This document shows positions 14,923 through 21,656 of a stretch of DNA of 21,656 nt, in pieces; positions within the stretch are counted from its first letter, which is position 1; the number at the start of each line of letters is the position of its first letter. The position numbers were made by a program, and so were the translations under genes. This DNA comes from CAYJAD01 sp964371195. GTDB taxonomy: Bacteria; Desulfobacterota; Desulfovibrionia; Desulfovibrionales; Desulfovibrionaceae. Under the pieces are notes generated by a model. That model worked only from the letters and a program-made list of their open reading frames with translations. It was not told where the DNA came from and made no database searches. The stretch is taken from NCBI GenBank assembly GCA_964371195.1, contig CAYJLD010000040.1, positions 1 through 21,656 on the forward strand. Direction: 5' to 3'.

Positions 14923-15381
14923 ATGACGACATTTTTGTACTATACCTTGCGATGTAGTGTGGTAATAGTATTTATGTGCGCATTGTTATGTTCACAGTTA
15001 AGTATAGCCGCAGAAAATAATATAAAAAACACCAACCCAACCCAACCCCCACGTATGCTAGGTGAAATATGGACTGGCTCTATTTATACTTCTACCTTTG
15101 AAGCCGGAGCATGTTTTGCTGAAGATGGTAGAGTACGCGGAGTGTTATTAGTTAAGCTTAGCAATGGTCAAGTTGATACTTATCATTTTCAAGGTACTAT
15201 GGATAGCAATGGTGTCATTTATACCACACATAAATCAGGGCATAGCTTTGTAGGCAAGTTTCAAGATGAACATAATATTAGTGGTGAAGTGACTTTAAGT
15301 AATGGTTTTTCTACCACTCTTGATGGAAGAAGATTACAAAACGTGCAATTAAATGAACGCTGTGGCCCAATAACGGAGTAG
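14923..15381 (+). CDS. Small secreted beta-rich protein, first gene of the glycan cassette
   Basis: A 152-residue protein of no family I recognise. Residues 1-30 form a signal peptide with a hydrophobic core around VVIVFMCALLCSQLS and a likely cut after SIAA. The cysteine there does not sit in a proper lipobox. The mature part starts with an Asn/Pro/Thr-rich spacer. It continues as short strand-turn units, such as YHFQGTMDSNGVIY and FVGKFQDEHNISGEVTL, reminiscent of MORN-like or small barrel repeats. Two cysteines (in GACF and ERCGP near the end) could form a disulfide in the periplasm. AAGGAT precedes the ATG. It lies 5 bases before the glycosyltransferase gene, so a role in binding or passing on the cassette's product is possible but unproven. 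Confidence 0.8.
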   Translation: MTTFLYYTLRCSVVIVFMCALLCSQLSIAAENNIKNTNPTQPPRMLGEIWTGSIYTSTFEAGACFAEDGRVRGVLLVKLSNGQVDTYHFQGTMDSNGVIYTTHKSGHSFVGKFQDEHNISGEVTLSNGFSTTLDGRRLQNVQLNERCGPITE

Positions 15382-15386
15382 TAATT

Positions 15387-16562
15387 ATGTTTTGGTTTTG
15401 CATTGCCTCCTTACAATGTGTTGCGCTCTTGTTGCTTTGGAGGATGGGGCGTAAGACAATTTTAGCAGGCAGTATTGATATAGTTGATGATACTGAGCTT
15501 TTGCATTATCCCAAGGTGGCTATGATTATTCCAGCTACTGGTGACAATCCTGCCATGCATGGTGCTTTATCATCATTGCTAGCTCAAGATTATCCAGAGT
15601 TTATCCCTGTAATTATCACTGCTAGTGAACAAGACCCAGCCACAAAACTTGCTCAATCATTACGTGAAGACTTTCCAAAACTTAGATGTCTTGTAGCTGG
15701 TGAAGCTAAGCATTGTTCTCAGAAAAATTATAATAGTTTACATGGTATAGAACATGTCGAACAAGAGGCTGATATTTATGCTTTTTGCGATAGTACGCAT
15801 ACAGCAAAACCTGATTTTATTCGTCAATTAGTTCTTCCTATTATTAAGGGTGAAGCAGGATTTAGTACCGGCTATCACGAAGTAAAAGCAGAGGATGATG
15901 AGCCTGTAACTTTAGCTTATCAATTGAGTGTGTTAATCATGCGTCTTTTACAAGCTATTTCTGCTTTTACTCAGCCTTGGGGTGGAGCCATGGCCATAGC
16001 AAAACCAGTATTTGAAGCGCATAATATTAAAAGTATTTGGCAAGAAAATGTTGTGGATGATTGCTCCCTTGCGGGCATGCTAATGCATAAACGTTTACAT
16101 GTTCAACTTTGTCCGCGTGCCATTTTAACAACTACTGCTAAAGACCATAGTTTTAAGGTGTGGCGTGCTTGGATGCAGAGACAAATTCTGTTTTTAAAGT
16201 TTTGTATTATAACACAGTGGTATCTTTTAGGAATTTTTGTTGTACTTTTAGCATTGCCTGTTATGCTTTCTTGCATTATAATACTTGGCGGCTTGACAAA
16301 TATGCTAGACTTTAACAATGCATGGTTTGTTATTTTATCCATGCTCCATCTTGTGATATTGTCTAAAATTGCACTTGGATGGCAGGAGCTACTGCCGCGC
16401 AAAACCTCAACCAAGGCTTGGCTTGGAGCGTTTGCTTTAGGCTTAATGACCTTTGCTTGGGTTTATATAAATACCCTTCGTACTTGGCATATTGATTGGC
16501 ATGGTATACGCTATCATGTAGCTAAGGGTGGAAGACTTTTAAGCATACAAAAATTGTATTGA
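15387..16562 (+). CDS. Membrane glycosyltransferase, ceramide glucosyltransferase/HpnI-like (GT2/GT21)
   Basis: A 391-residue inner-membrane glycosyltransferase. One N-terminal membrane segment (about 1-19) precedes a cytosolic GT-A domain: VAMIIPATGDNP (44-55) begins the fold, FCDSTHT holds the Asp135-x-x metal site, VVDDCSLAG (222-230) gives the candidate base Asp224/Asp225, and RAWMQRQ (260-266) stands where GT21 enzymes have a (Q/R)xxRW-type motif. Three or four hydrophobic segments follow (about 275-300, 311-330, 344-361). The end WHIDWHGIRYHV resembles the WRGxxY tail of ceramide glucosyltransferase and hopanoid HpnI. Family members transfer sugar to a lipid, so a lipid acceptor is the likeliest reading. 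It is second of four tightly spaced genes. Confidence 0.85.
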   Translation: MFWFCIASLQCVALLLLWRMGRKTILAGSIDIVDDTELLHYPKVAMIIPATGDNPAMHGALSSLLAQDYPEFIPVIITASEQDPATKLAQSLREDFPKLRCLVAGEAKHCSQKNYNSLHGIEHVEQEADIYAFCDSTHTAKPDFIRQLVLPIIKGEAGFSTGYHEVKAEDDEPVTLAYQLSVLIMRLLQAISAFTQPWGGAMAIAKPVFEAHNIKSIWQENVVDDCSLAGMLMHKRLHVQLCPRAILTTTAKDHSFKVWRAWMQRQILFLKFCIITQWYLLGIFVVLLALPVMLSCIIILGGLTNMLDFNNAWFVILSMLHLVILSKIALGWQELLPRKTSTKAWLGAFALGLMTFAWVYINTLRTWHIDWHGIRYHVAKGGRLLSIQKLY

Positions 16563-16569
16563 GTAGAAT

Positions 16570-17757
16570 ATGATAACTTTATCTGACCTTACGCGCGTAA
16601 GTTTGCGCCAAGTAATACGCCAGCGAAGCTTTGGGGTAATATTGTCTATTGCCCTAGGTATTACTGCATTTATTGCTTTGGCTGTGCTTGGTCGTGAAAT
16701 ACGCTATAATATTGGTCAAGATATGGTGCTTATGGGTGGGGTTAATGTCATGCAAATTATCATGGATGACTCAACCCATATAGGTCAACCTCAGCGCGAA
16801 TTTAACCCAGATACTGTGAAGGCTATTAGTGAGCTACCAGGAGTTGCCACTGTAAGTAGAAATATTACAGGTTTTGAGGACTTTTTCTTCCGTCAGGATG
16901 CATCAGGATTTAAAGTTTCTTTTTTGGGTATTGATGAACACTATTGGTCAACTTATGCTGCCACAATTGTTGCAGGTAGGTTCTTAGATGAAGAAGATAT
17001 TGAAAAGCGTAGACGCGTGTGTGTGCTTGGTTGGGAAATTGCTACCAATATGTTTGGGTCACCACAAAAAGCTCTTGGCCAAATTCTAACACTTGGTTCT
17101 GATATTTTTGAGGTAGTTGGCGTTGCTGGTGGTATTATGCTTGGTAATGGCATTAGAAATGGTTTTATACCATACACTACCATGCAAGATCGCAACTGGG
17201 GCGGAGAAAAAGTAGGGCGTTTATTTGTACGTGCTATTGCTTGGGAAGATGTGCCTAATCTCTCCAAAATCATACCTAGTATTGTTTTAAACCTCCAAGA
17301 AGCTCCAAATTTACTCATTCGTACCCAAGAAGAACAATTAAATCGTATTAAAACAACCTTCATGTTTGTTGAAGCCTTGTTATGGCTTGGTATAGCAGCT
17401 TCATTAATGCTTGGTGGCTTTGGTATTTGGTATGGAACATTTGCTGCTGTGCGTGCAAGAACACGCGAAGTAGGGCTTAAAAAGGCCATGGGTGGTTCAG
17501 ACCGAGATATTTTGGCACAATTCCTTACAGAAGCATTATGTAAATCGGTGGCCGGAGGCATACTAGGTATTTTGCTTGGAACATTATGTGTGGAAGTGGG
17601 CAGCTTTATTCTTGGCTCTGCTGTATCTTATAGTTTATTAGTTTTAAGTAGTATTGGTAGTATTATTTTCTCTGCTGTCATTGGAATTGCAGGCGGTATG
17701 TTCCCAGCCTTACAAGCTAGCCGTATGGACGTTGTTACAGCATTACGCTTTGAGTAG
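16570..17757 (+). CDS. MacB-like ABC transporter permease (FtsX superfamily)
   Basis: A 395-residue permease with MacB topology: one membrane span near the N-terminus (about 20-42), a large periplasmic core domain (about 43-260, with segments such as ISELPGVATVSRN and FLGIDEHYWSTY), then three C-terminal spans (about 264-292, 322-348, 353-378). The cytosolic loop RARTREVGLKKAMGGS (295-310) is the typical coupling region that contacts the ATPase. The ending SRMDVVTALRFE is also typical. Type VII ABC systems of this kind act by mechanotransmission or lipoprotein and small-molecule extrusion, as dimers. The ATPase partner is encoded 7 bases downstream. No MacA-like adaptor is in the cassette. 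Confidence 0.9.
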   Translation: MITLSDLTRVSLRQVIRQRSFGVILSIALGITAFIALAVLGREIRYNIGQDMVLMGGVNVMQIIMDDSTHIGQPQREFNPDTVKAISELPGVATVSRNITGFEDFFFRQDASGFKVSFLGIDEHYWSTYAATIVAGRFLDEEDIEKRRRVCVLGWEIATNMFGSPQKALGQILTLGSDIFEVVGVAGGIMLGNGIRNGFIPYTTMQDRNWGGEKVGRLFVRAIAWEDVPNLSKIIPSIVLNLQEAPNLLIRTQEEQLNRIKTTFMFVEALLWLGIAASLMLGGFGIWYGTFAAVRARTREVGLKKAMGGSDRDILAQFLTEALCKSVAGGILGILLGTLCVEVGSFILGSAVSYSLLVLSSIGSIIFSAVIGIAGGMFPALQASRMDVVTALRFE

Positions 17758-17764
17758 GTAAACT

Positions 17765-19741
17765 ATGACCACTGTTATAACAGCTCAAAACCTTTATAAA
17801 TGTTACCCAGGTTTCCCACCTGTACTACGTGGTGTAAATATTGACGTCAAAGCTGGAGAGATGGTCGCAGTAATGGGGCCTTCTGGCTGTGGTAAGTCTA
17901 CTATGCTACATATACTTGGCATGTTGCATGCGCCAGATAGTGGTAGCTTAAACATCTTAAATACTGACATAACAACCCTTGACCGCGACCAAACCTCATC
18001 CTTTAGACGAGGTAATATGGGGTTTGTGATGCAAAGTAGCAACCTGTTCGAACATTCTACAGTGTTTGAAAATGTTGAATTTCCTTTAATTTATGAGCAA
18101 ATTCCCCCAGAAGAACGCTGGGAAAGAGTCATTCGTGCCCTTGAATTGGTGCGCCTATCTCATAGAGTTAGCTATCGTAGCAATCGCCTCTCTGGAGGTG
18201 AGCAGCAGCGCGTAGCCGTTGCTAGAGCTATGGTGAATAACCCACGAATTTTATTAGCTGACGAACCAACTGGAGCACTTGATGCACGTACATCTAAAGT
18301 GGTTATGCAAAATTTCCGTAGCCTAGCTCATGACGGTGGCATTGCAATGGTTATAGTTACGCACGATCCAAGTGTAGCTGAATATTGCGACAGTGTTTAT
18401 ACATTAGAAGAAGGAATTTTGCATTGTAAAAAACACGAACCTGTTCCAGCACCTAGTGGAAATATTCAGATATTACAGTCAATTCCTCGTAAATTAAATG
18501 CAGTTTGTGTGGTGGATCAATTCCCTACACAATATGGAACTGTAGATGTGCAAAGTATTCTCAACTTGCATGAACAGCGTATGTTATCAAGAGTTTACTC
18601 CATGCGCGGTACAAAAATTTCCTCCATTGGTGAAGGTGAATATTCTCTGCCCGTACCTATTAAAAAACAGGGTAGAGTAAAAACTTTGTTTAATATTATT
18701 TCACTTTTACGCACAAGCCATAATAATCCTGGTATAGTTTGGAAATACTGGTCAGAAATTCCAGCTAGCCAGCGCCTTAACTTACTTGCTGCTGCACGAC
18801 ACTTTTGGCATATGGCCAAGGGTATACGCATGGTTACTTGGAGTATTACTGATGAAACAGCACATCTTCATGCTTTAGGTTCGAGCAATGCTACTACAGC
18901 AGCTTGGATTACCGCAGGTATTTTGGGCATACCATTTTCATTTTCTATGCATACAAGGCAATTGAAAAGTCTTTCATTTTTAGCTGTAAAAGCAAAGTAT
19001 GCTAAATTTGTTTGTTGTGACACTAAGCAAACTCAGCAAGCATTACAACAAGCTTGTCTTGAATTGGATCAAAATTTTCCCATTGATAAAATATTAAATA
19101 TTTATGATAGCCCCAATATTTACCCTTCATTAGAAGATACTGAAACTATTAATAATGAAACAGATAGGCAGGGTGAAATTAATATCCTTATGTCAGGCCA
19201 TATTAGTGCAAAAAAAGGTATCTTGGACGTGCTACAGGCTTGCCAAAAGTTGAAAAAAGATAAAATCCCAATCTCTCTAACCGTTGTTGGTGGTGGATTG
19301 ATGATGCGTTTTTTACGTATGCGAGCTCGCATTATGGGTCTTAGAAAGCAAGTGACATTTACGGGATATATGCCAAATGATCAAATGTCTGACTTTTTTC
19401 GCAAGGCTCATGTATTCGTGGCTGCAGGTAAAAAAAATGAAAATAATGATGGCATACCCACAAGCTTAATGGAAGCTATGCTCTTTGGATTACCTATCAT
19501 TGCTAGTGACCTAAAAGGGCACTTGGAAATTCTTGAACATGATAAGAATGCCCTTATCTTTGAAAACGGTAATGTTGAAAGCTTGAAAGAAGCTTTAAGA
19601 AAAATTGTTTTACTTCCTGAGGAAGCTACTAATATTGGTAGAGCTGCTCAAGAAACAGCTCGAGAACTATTTTCTCAAGAAAATCAAGGTGTTCATCTGG
19701 GTGAAGCTATAATGAAGCATCATAGTTCTCGTGAAATGTAA
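17765..19741 (+). CDS. Fusion of MacB/LolD-type ABC ATPase with a GT4 glycosyltransferase
   Basis: A 658-residue two-part protein in one uninterrupted frame. Residues 1 to about 222 are a complete ATPase: Walker A GPSGCGKS (38-45), Q-loop Gln90, signature LSGGEQQR (142-149), Walker B RILLADEP (161-168), H-loop His200. A short linker (about 222-243, KKHEPVPAPSG) leads to a GT-B fold of the GT4 type. Its N-terminal domain starts LNAVCVVDQFPTQYGTV, as in exopolysaccharide glycosyltransferases. The C-terminal nucleotide-sugar domain has MSGHISAKKGILDVL, VVGGG and DGIPTSLMEAM (562-572), where Asp replaces the first Glu of the usual E-x7-E. No membrane segment is present. Each half looks full-length. 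It would sit beneath the FtsX permease, placing a sugar transferase at the transporter's cytosolic face. AGGTAA precedes the ATG. Confidence 0.9.
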   Translation: MTTVITAQNLYKCYPGFPPVLRGVNIDVKAGEMVAVMGPSGCGKSTMLHILGMLHAPDSGSLNILNTDITTLDRDQTSSFRRGNMGFVMQSSNLFEHSTVFENVEFPLIYEQIPPEERWERVIRALELVRLSHRVSYRSNRLSGGEQQRVAVARAMVNNPRILLADEPTGALDARTSKVVMQNFRSLAHDGGIAMVIVTHDPSVAEYCDSVYTLEEGILHCKKHEPVPAPSGNIQILQSIPRKLNAVCVVDQFPTQYGTVDVQSILNLHEQRMLSRVYSMRGTKISSIGEGEYSLPVPIKKQGRVKTLFNIISLLRTSHNNPGIVWKYWSEIPASQRLNLLAAARHFWHMAKGIRMVTWSITDETAHLHALGSSNATTAAWITAGILGIPFSFSMHTRQLKSLSFLAVKAKYAKFVCCDTKQTQQALQQACLELDQNFPIDKILNIYDSPNIYPSLEDTETINNETDRQGEINILMSGHISAKKGILDVLQACQKLKKDKIPISLTVVGGGLMMRFLRMRARIMGLRKQVTFTGYMPNDQMSDFFRKAHVFVAAGKKNENNDGIPTSLMEAMLFGLPIIASDLKGHLEILEHDKNALIFENGNVESLKEALRKIVLLPEEATNIGRAAQETARELFSQENQGVHLGEAIMKHHSSREM

Positions 19742-19763
19742 ACAAAAATAAAATTAAGCCTAA

Positions 19764-19791
19764 AAAAAGACTTGACCATGCTTGTCTTTTT
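19764..19791 (+). terminator. Weak candidate terminator of the glycan cassette
   Basis: AAAAAGAC (19764-19771) and GTCTTTTT (19784-19791) form an 8-bp stem with a 12-base loop ending in a T-run, 22 bases past the last cassette stop. The stem is AT-rich, and its loop overlaps the tRNA promoter's -35. Confidence 0.45.
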
Positions 19792-19800
19792 GCTTAGTTT
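19772..19800 (+). promoter_or_regulatory. Candidate tRNA-Arg promoter
   Basis: TTGACC (19772-19777), a 17-base spacer, then TAGTTT (19795-19800), 17 bases before the mature tRNA. Position and spacing fit, but the -10 is only a partial match. Confidence 0.45.
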
Positions 19801-19816
19801 GCCACTTGCACGTTGT

Positions 19817-19893
19817 GCGGCTGTAGCTCAGCTGGATAGAGCAACAGGCTACGAACCTGTAGGCCAGGAGTTCGAATCTCTTCAGCCGCGCCA
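19817..19893 (+). tRNA. tRNA-Arg (anticodon ACG)
   Basis: A complete 77-base cloverleaf with encoded CCA. The acceptor stem is GCGGCTG with CAGCCGC, discriminator G. The D arm contains AGCTCAGCTGGATAGAGC. The anticodon stem ACAGG/CCTGT encloses loop CTACGAA, giving anticodon ACG, which is read as ICG after deamination and decodes CGU/CGC/CGA. The T loop is TTCGAAT with a 5-bp stem including one G-T pair. It stands alone with its own promoter and terminator. Confidence 0.97.
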
Positions 19894-19901
19894 TAAATTT
19901 C

Positions 19902-19938
19902 AAGGGTTTACGTTAAAAACGTAAACCCTTATTTTTTT
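19902..19938 (+). terminator. Rho-independent terminator of tRNA-Arg
   Basis: A perfect 13-bp stem AAGGGTTTACGTT / AACGTAAACCCTT (19902-19914 with 19918-19930), a 3-base A loop, then A and seven Ts. It begins nine bases after the tRNA. Confidence 0.92.
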
Positions 19939-19947
19939 GTGAACGAA

Positions 19948-19970
19948 AACCTCCCGCTAGGCGAGAGGTT
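19948..19970. repeat. GC-rich hairpin, probably a former terminator
   Basis: AACCTC (19948-19953) pairs with GAGGTT (19965-19970), and inside it CGC/GCG pair around a TAG loop with one mismatch. An A-run lies on its left, which would read as a T-run for minus-strand transcription. On the right the sequence changes after two Ts, just before the IS end. It may be the original terminator of the metallophosphoesterase gene. Confidence 0.5.
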
Positions 19971-19977
19971 CTAAAAA

Positions 19978-20186
19978 GGTTCTTCATGGTTCTGGTTCTT
20001 CACCAAAAAGAGGGGCAAACCAGATTTGATACGTTATTTCTACGGTTAATTGTTTTTCATTTATGGAGCGCAAATGTCACAGCTCCTTACCTTAGCCAAT
20101 TCCACTTTCTAGCAACAAAGTACTCGAACACGCAAACGATAATTTTCAAAGTTCTTGAAGCCGTAAGTACGTTTTTGAATAACTGT
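19978..20186 (-). mobile_element. End fragment of an ISL3-like insertion sequence
   Basis: This 209-base block holds the 3' end of a transposase (20109-20186) and about 130 bases of noncoding IS end. Near the outer edge, GGTTCTTCA occurs twice (19978-19986 and 19994-20002), the second continuing into CACCAAAAAGAGG. On the minus strand this reads CCTCTTTTTGGTGAAGAACC, the style of terminal repeat I recall from ISL3-family elements. The rest of the element and its other end are missing, and the metallophosphoesterase gene begins where the IS breaks off. The outer boundary is approximate, because the matching inverted repeat is absent. Confidence 0.6.
20109..20186 (-). pseudogene. C-terminal 25 codons of an ISL3-family transposase
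   Basis: On the minus strand the frame after the metallophosphoesterase stop codon reads VIQKRTYGFKNFENYRLRV and a few more residues to a TAG at 20111-20109. The pattern '(K/R)xxYGFxNFxNYRLRV' followed by a short tail and stop is the standard C-terminus of ISL3-type (DDE_Tnp_ISL3) transposases. Everything N-terminal to it is absent, so it cannot be active. It is in the same frame as the phosphoesterase, separated only by the TAA. Confidence 0.7.
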
Positions 20187-21383
20187 TTACGACTTTGCCG
20201 GCACAAGCTCTAAAATAGCAACTTCAGCTGGGGCACCAATTCGTAGAGGTGGACCCCAATATCCTGCACCACGGCTTACATAAAGCTGTGTGTTTTCAAC
20301 TTGATATAGGCCATAAAAATAGGGCTGTATGTAGTCAGTTACATAGGTCCAAGGAATAATTTGTCCACCGTGGGTATGGCCGGATATTTGTAAATCATAA
20401 TTGACTTGAGTTGCCTTATAAATACTTTGAGGTTGATGGGCTAATAACACTTTTATATCATTAGGTTTACTTCCATTTTGAGCTAGGATAGGATTTGAAG
20501 CATGGTTTGACATACGCGGGGCACTAATATCTGGTACTCCGCACATAAGCAATCTATGTCCACTTTGCTCAATTACGTGATGTTCATTGTGCAAATCTCT
20601 TAGTCCAAGGCGATCCACTTCTTCTAGCCAAGACTCAATGCCAGTATAGTATTCGTGATTACCACTTACAAAGTATTTACCATGTGTGGCTTTAAGATGA
20701 CGTAATGGTTCAAGCTCATTTCGCACTTGCCAAGGAAGGCTGTCTGATAAGTCACCAGTAATAACAACCGTATCAGGATTAAGGTTGTTGACTTCAGTTA
20801 CGATATTTTCAAGACGATTTATTGGTATAGGTTTGTTAATGTGTAGGTCTGTAAGCTGCGCAATTATAAAGCCATGCAGTGCTGGGGGTAGATTTTGTAT
20901 AGGTATTTTAACATGGTTTATGGTAGGCATACCCATGGCCTCACTAAGGCCATAACCAATAAATGCTCCACTAGCTAGCACAATACCAGTGCTTAGAGAG
21001 TTGTGTAAAAATTGTCGACGGCTTAAGTCTAATTCTTGGCTTGATGGCTGCTTAGCCTTTTTTTTGCTTGTAAAATAACTTAGGACTTTTTTAGCGAGTA
21101 AAATAATATCAGAAATAAATACGATGGTGGCTACAATTGACAAAGAACCTATGAGAATATGTGAGGTAAAAAGTAAAATATTGAGCCAGTCTGGTATGTT
21201 TTCGCCAATATTTGACATACTCCTAACAGTATAGCGAACAGGTAAATAAACAAGTGGCAAATAGCATAGGGCATAAGCTGTAACCCTCTTCCATCCATCT
21301 AAGGATGTACGTGGAATTAGCCTTAGGCATATGTAAGTACAACCCAATGAAATAACAATGGTAAACATGATAAAGAAATTCAT
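20187..21383 (-). CDS. Membrane-anchored metallophosphoesterase (calcineurin-like, YaeI-type)
   Basis: A 398-residue protein. The first 100 residues hold three hydrophobic segments (about 3-22, 33-50, 68-96). A basic linker leads to SRRQFL (121-126) plus a hydrophobic stretch to 146, which looks like a twin-arginine signal lying inside the protein. The catalytic domain has all metallophosphoesterase motifs: Asp179 and His181 in LTDLH, GD (210-211), GNHE (241-244), His316 in LLAHQP, and GHTH (335-338). Homologues of this layout act on phospholipid-like or pyrophosphate substrates at the membrane. The substrate here is unknown. The C-terminal end is plausible for the family, but the stop lies exactly at the IS remnant junction, so the last residues may be altered. 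The ribosome site is weak. Confidence 0.88.
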   Translation of the reverse strand: MNFFIMFTIVISLGCTYICLRLIPRTSLDGWKRVTAYALCYLPLVYLPVRYTVRSMSNIGENIPDWLNILLFTSHILIGSLSIVATIVFISDIILLAKKVLSYFTSKKKAKQPSSQELDLSRRQFLHNSLSTGIVLASGAFIGYGLSEAMGMPTINHVKIPIQNLPPALHGFIIAQLTDLHINKPIPINRLENIVTEVNNLNPDTVVITGDLSDSLPWQVRNELEPLRHLKATHGKYFVSGNHEYYTGIESWLEEVDRLGLRDLHNEHHVIEQSGHRLLMCGVPDISAPRMSNHASNPILAQNGSKPNDIKVLLAHQPQSIYKATQVNYDLQISGHTHGGQIIPWTYVTDYIQPYFYGLYQVENTQLYVSRGAGYWGPPLRIGAPAEVAILELVPAKS

Positions 21384-21656
21384 AGAAAATCCATAATTTA
21401 AGTGGTATAAAAAAGTAAGCTATGCAACACATTTAATTGTTGTTTAGTATAGATAATATTTTAAAACCAAATGTCAATTTTTTACAAATAATTTAATAGT
21501 TAACAGCTATAAGGTTTTGTACTTATGAGCAATTATCATTGTGAGATGCGTAAAGTAGGTGGTTAAGGGTTGTTTTTTTTGTTTATATTTAGTCGACGCT
21601 TGAAAAATATAATAACATTCTAAAATAGTATAATTTTATTGGAAAATAGTAATAAA
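21384..21656. other. AT-rich spacer at the right edge
   Basis: No gene longer than a 13-codon reading frame (ATG at 21525) is visible. A perfect TATAAT occurs at 21629-21634 on the plus strand without a well-spaced -35, so a promoter for a gene right of the window is possible. Nothing else can be supported. Confidence 0.35.

Noticed and set aside
16953..17561. A 202-codon minus-strand frame inside the permease gene
   Set aside because: It is antisense to a well-supported FtsX permease and its translation has no recognisable motif.
19986..20213. A 75-codon plus-strand reading frame between tRNA-Arg and the phosphoesterase
   Set aside because: It is antisense to the transposase tail and IS end and overlaps the phosphoesterase 3' end. 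It has no ribosome site and no recognisable domain.
21525..21566. A 13-codon frame in the right-edge spacer
   Set aside because: It is too short and has no ribosome site or leader-peptide features such as repeated codons plus an attenuator hairpin.

Overview
The window looks like a chromosomal segment from a low-GC relative of Desulfovibrio (Desulfobacterota, Desulfovibrionales). Three things suggest this. The housekeeping order yicC, DUF370/RemA-like, gmk, pyrF, TPR protein, recJ is one I associate with that group. A flagellar fliM gene lies behind a sigma-54 type promoter. A corrinoid-activator-like ASKHA protein is also present. This placement is inference from gene content and order, not from a phylogeny.

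Layout. Positions 1-700: tandem hairpins and a minus-strand DJ-1/PfpI protein. 700-6800: a plus-strand run with an FmdB-type zinc ribbon, then yicC, DUF370, gmk, pyrF, a TPR protein, recJ and a zinc-ribbon membrane protein. 6788-7018: an intact-frame C-terminal scrap of what looks like a LysR regulator, with no start codon or DNA-binding half. 7015-10914: a tightly packed minus-strand operon in transcription order RACo-like 2Fe-2S/ASKHA protein, Rsm22-type methyltransferase-like protein, and DppD/OppD-type ABC ATPase. 11009-12200: a sigma-54 type promoter, fliM and a strong bidirectional terminator. 12219-14728, minus strand: a carboxy-terminal processing protease, a 425-base gene-free stretch, and an alkaline-phosphatase-superfamily protein.

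The most unusual part is 14923-19741, a four-gene plus-strand cassette with 5-7 base gaps. It encodes a small secreted beta-rich protein, a membrane glycosyltransferase resembling ceramide glucosyltransferase/HpnI (GT2/GT21), a MacB-like FtsX permease, and a single polypeptide that fuses a MacB/LolD-type ABC ATPase to a complete GT4 glycosyltransferase. My reading is a coupled glycan or glycolipid synthesis-and-export machine at the inner membrane. Its substrate cannot be read from the sequence.

After the cassette come a tRNA-Arg(ACG) with its own promoter and terminator, an insertion-sequence end with the last 25 codons of an ISL3-like transposase, and a membrane-anchored metallophosphoesterase. 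The IS scrap directly abuts the phosphoesterase stop codon. Together with the LysR scrap it shows that gene decay and deletion have acted here. No CRISPR array, rRNA, phage module or origin was seen.
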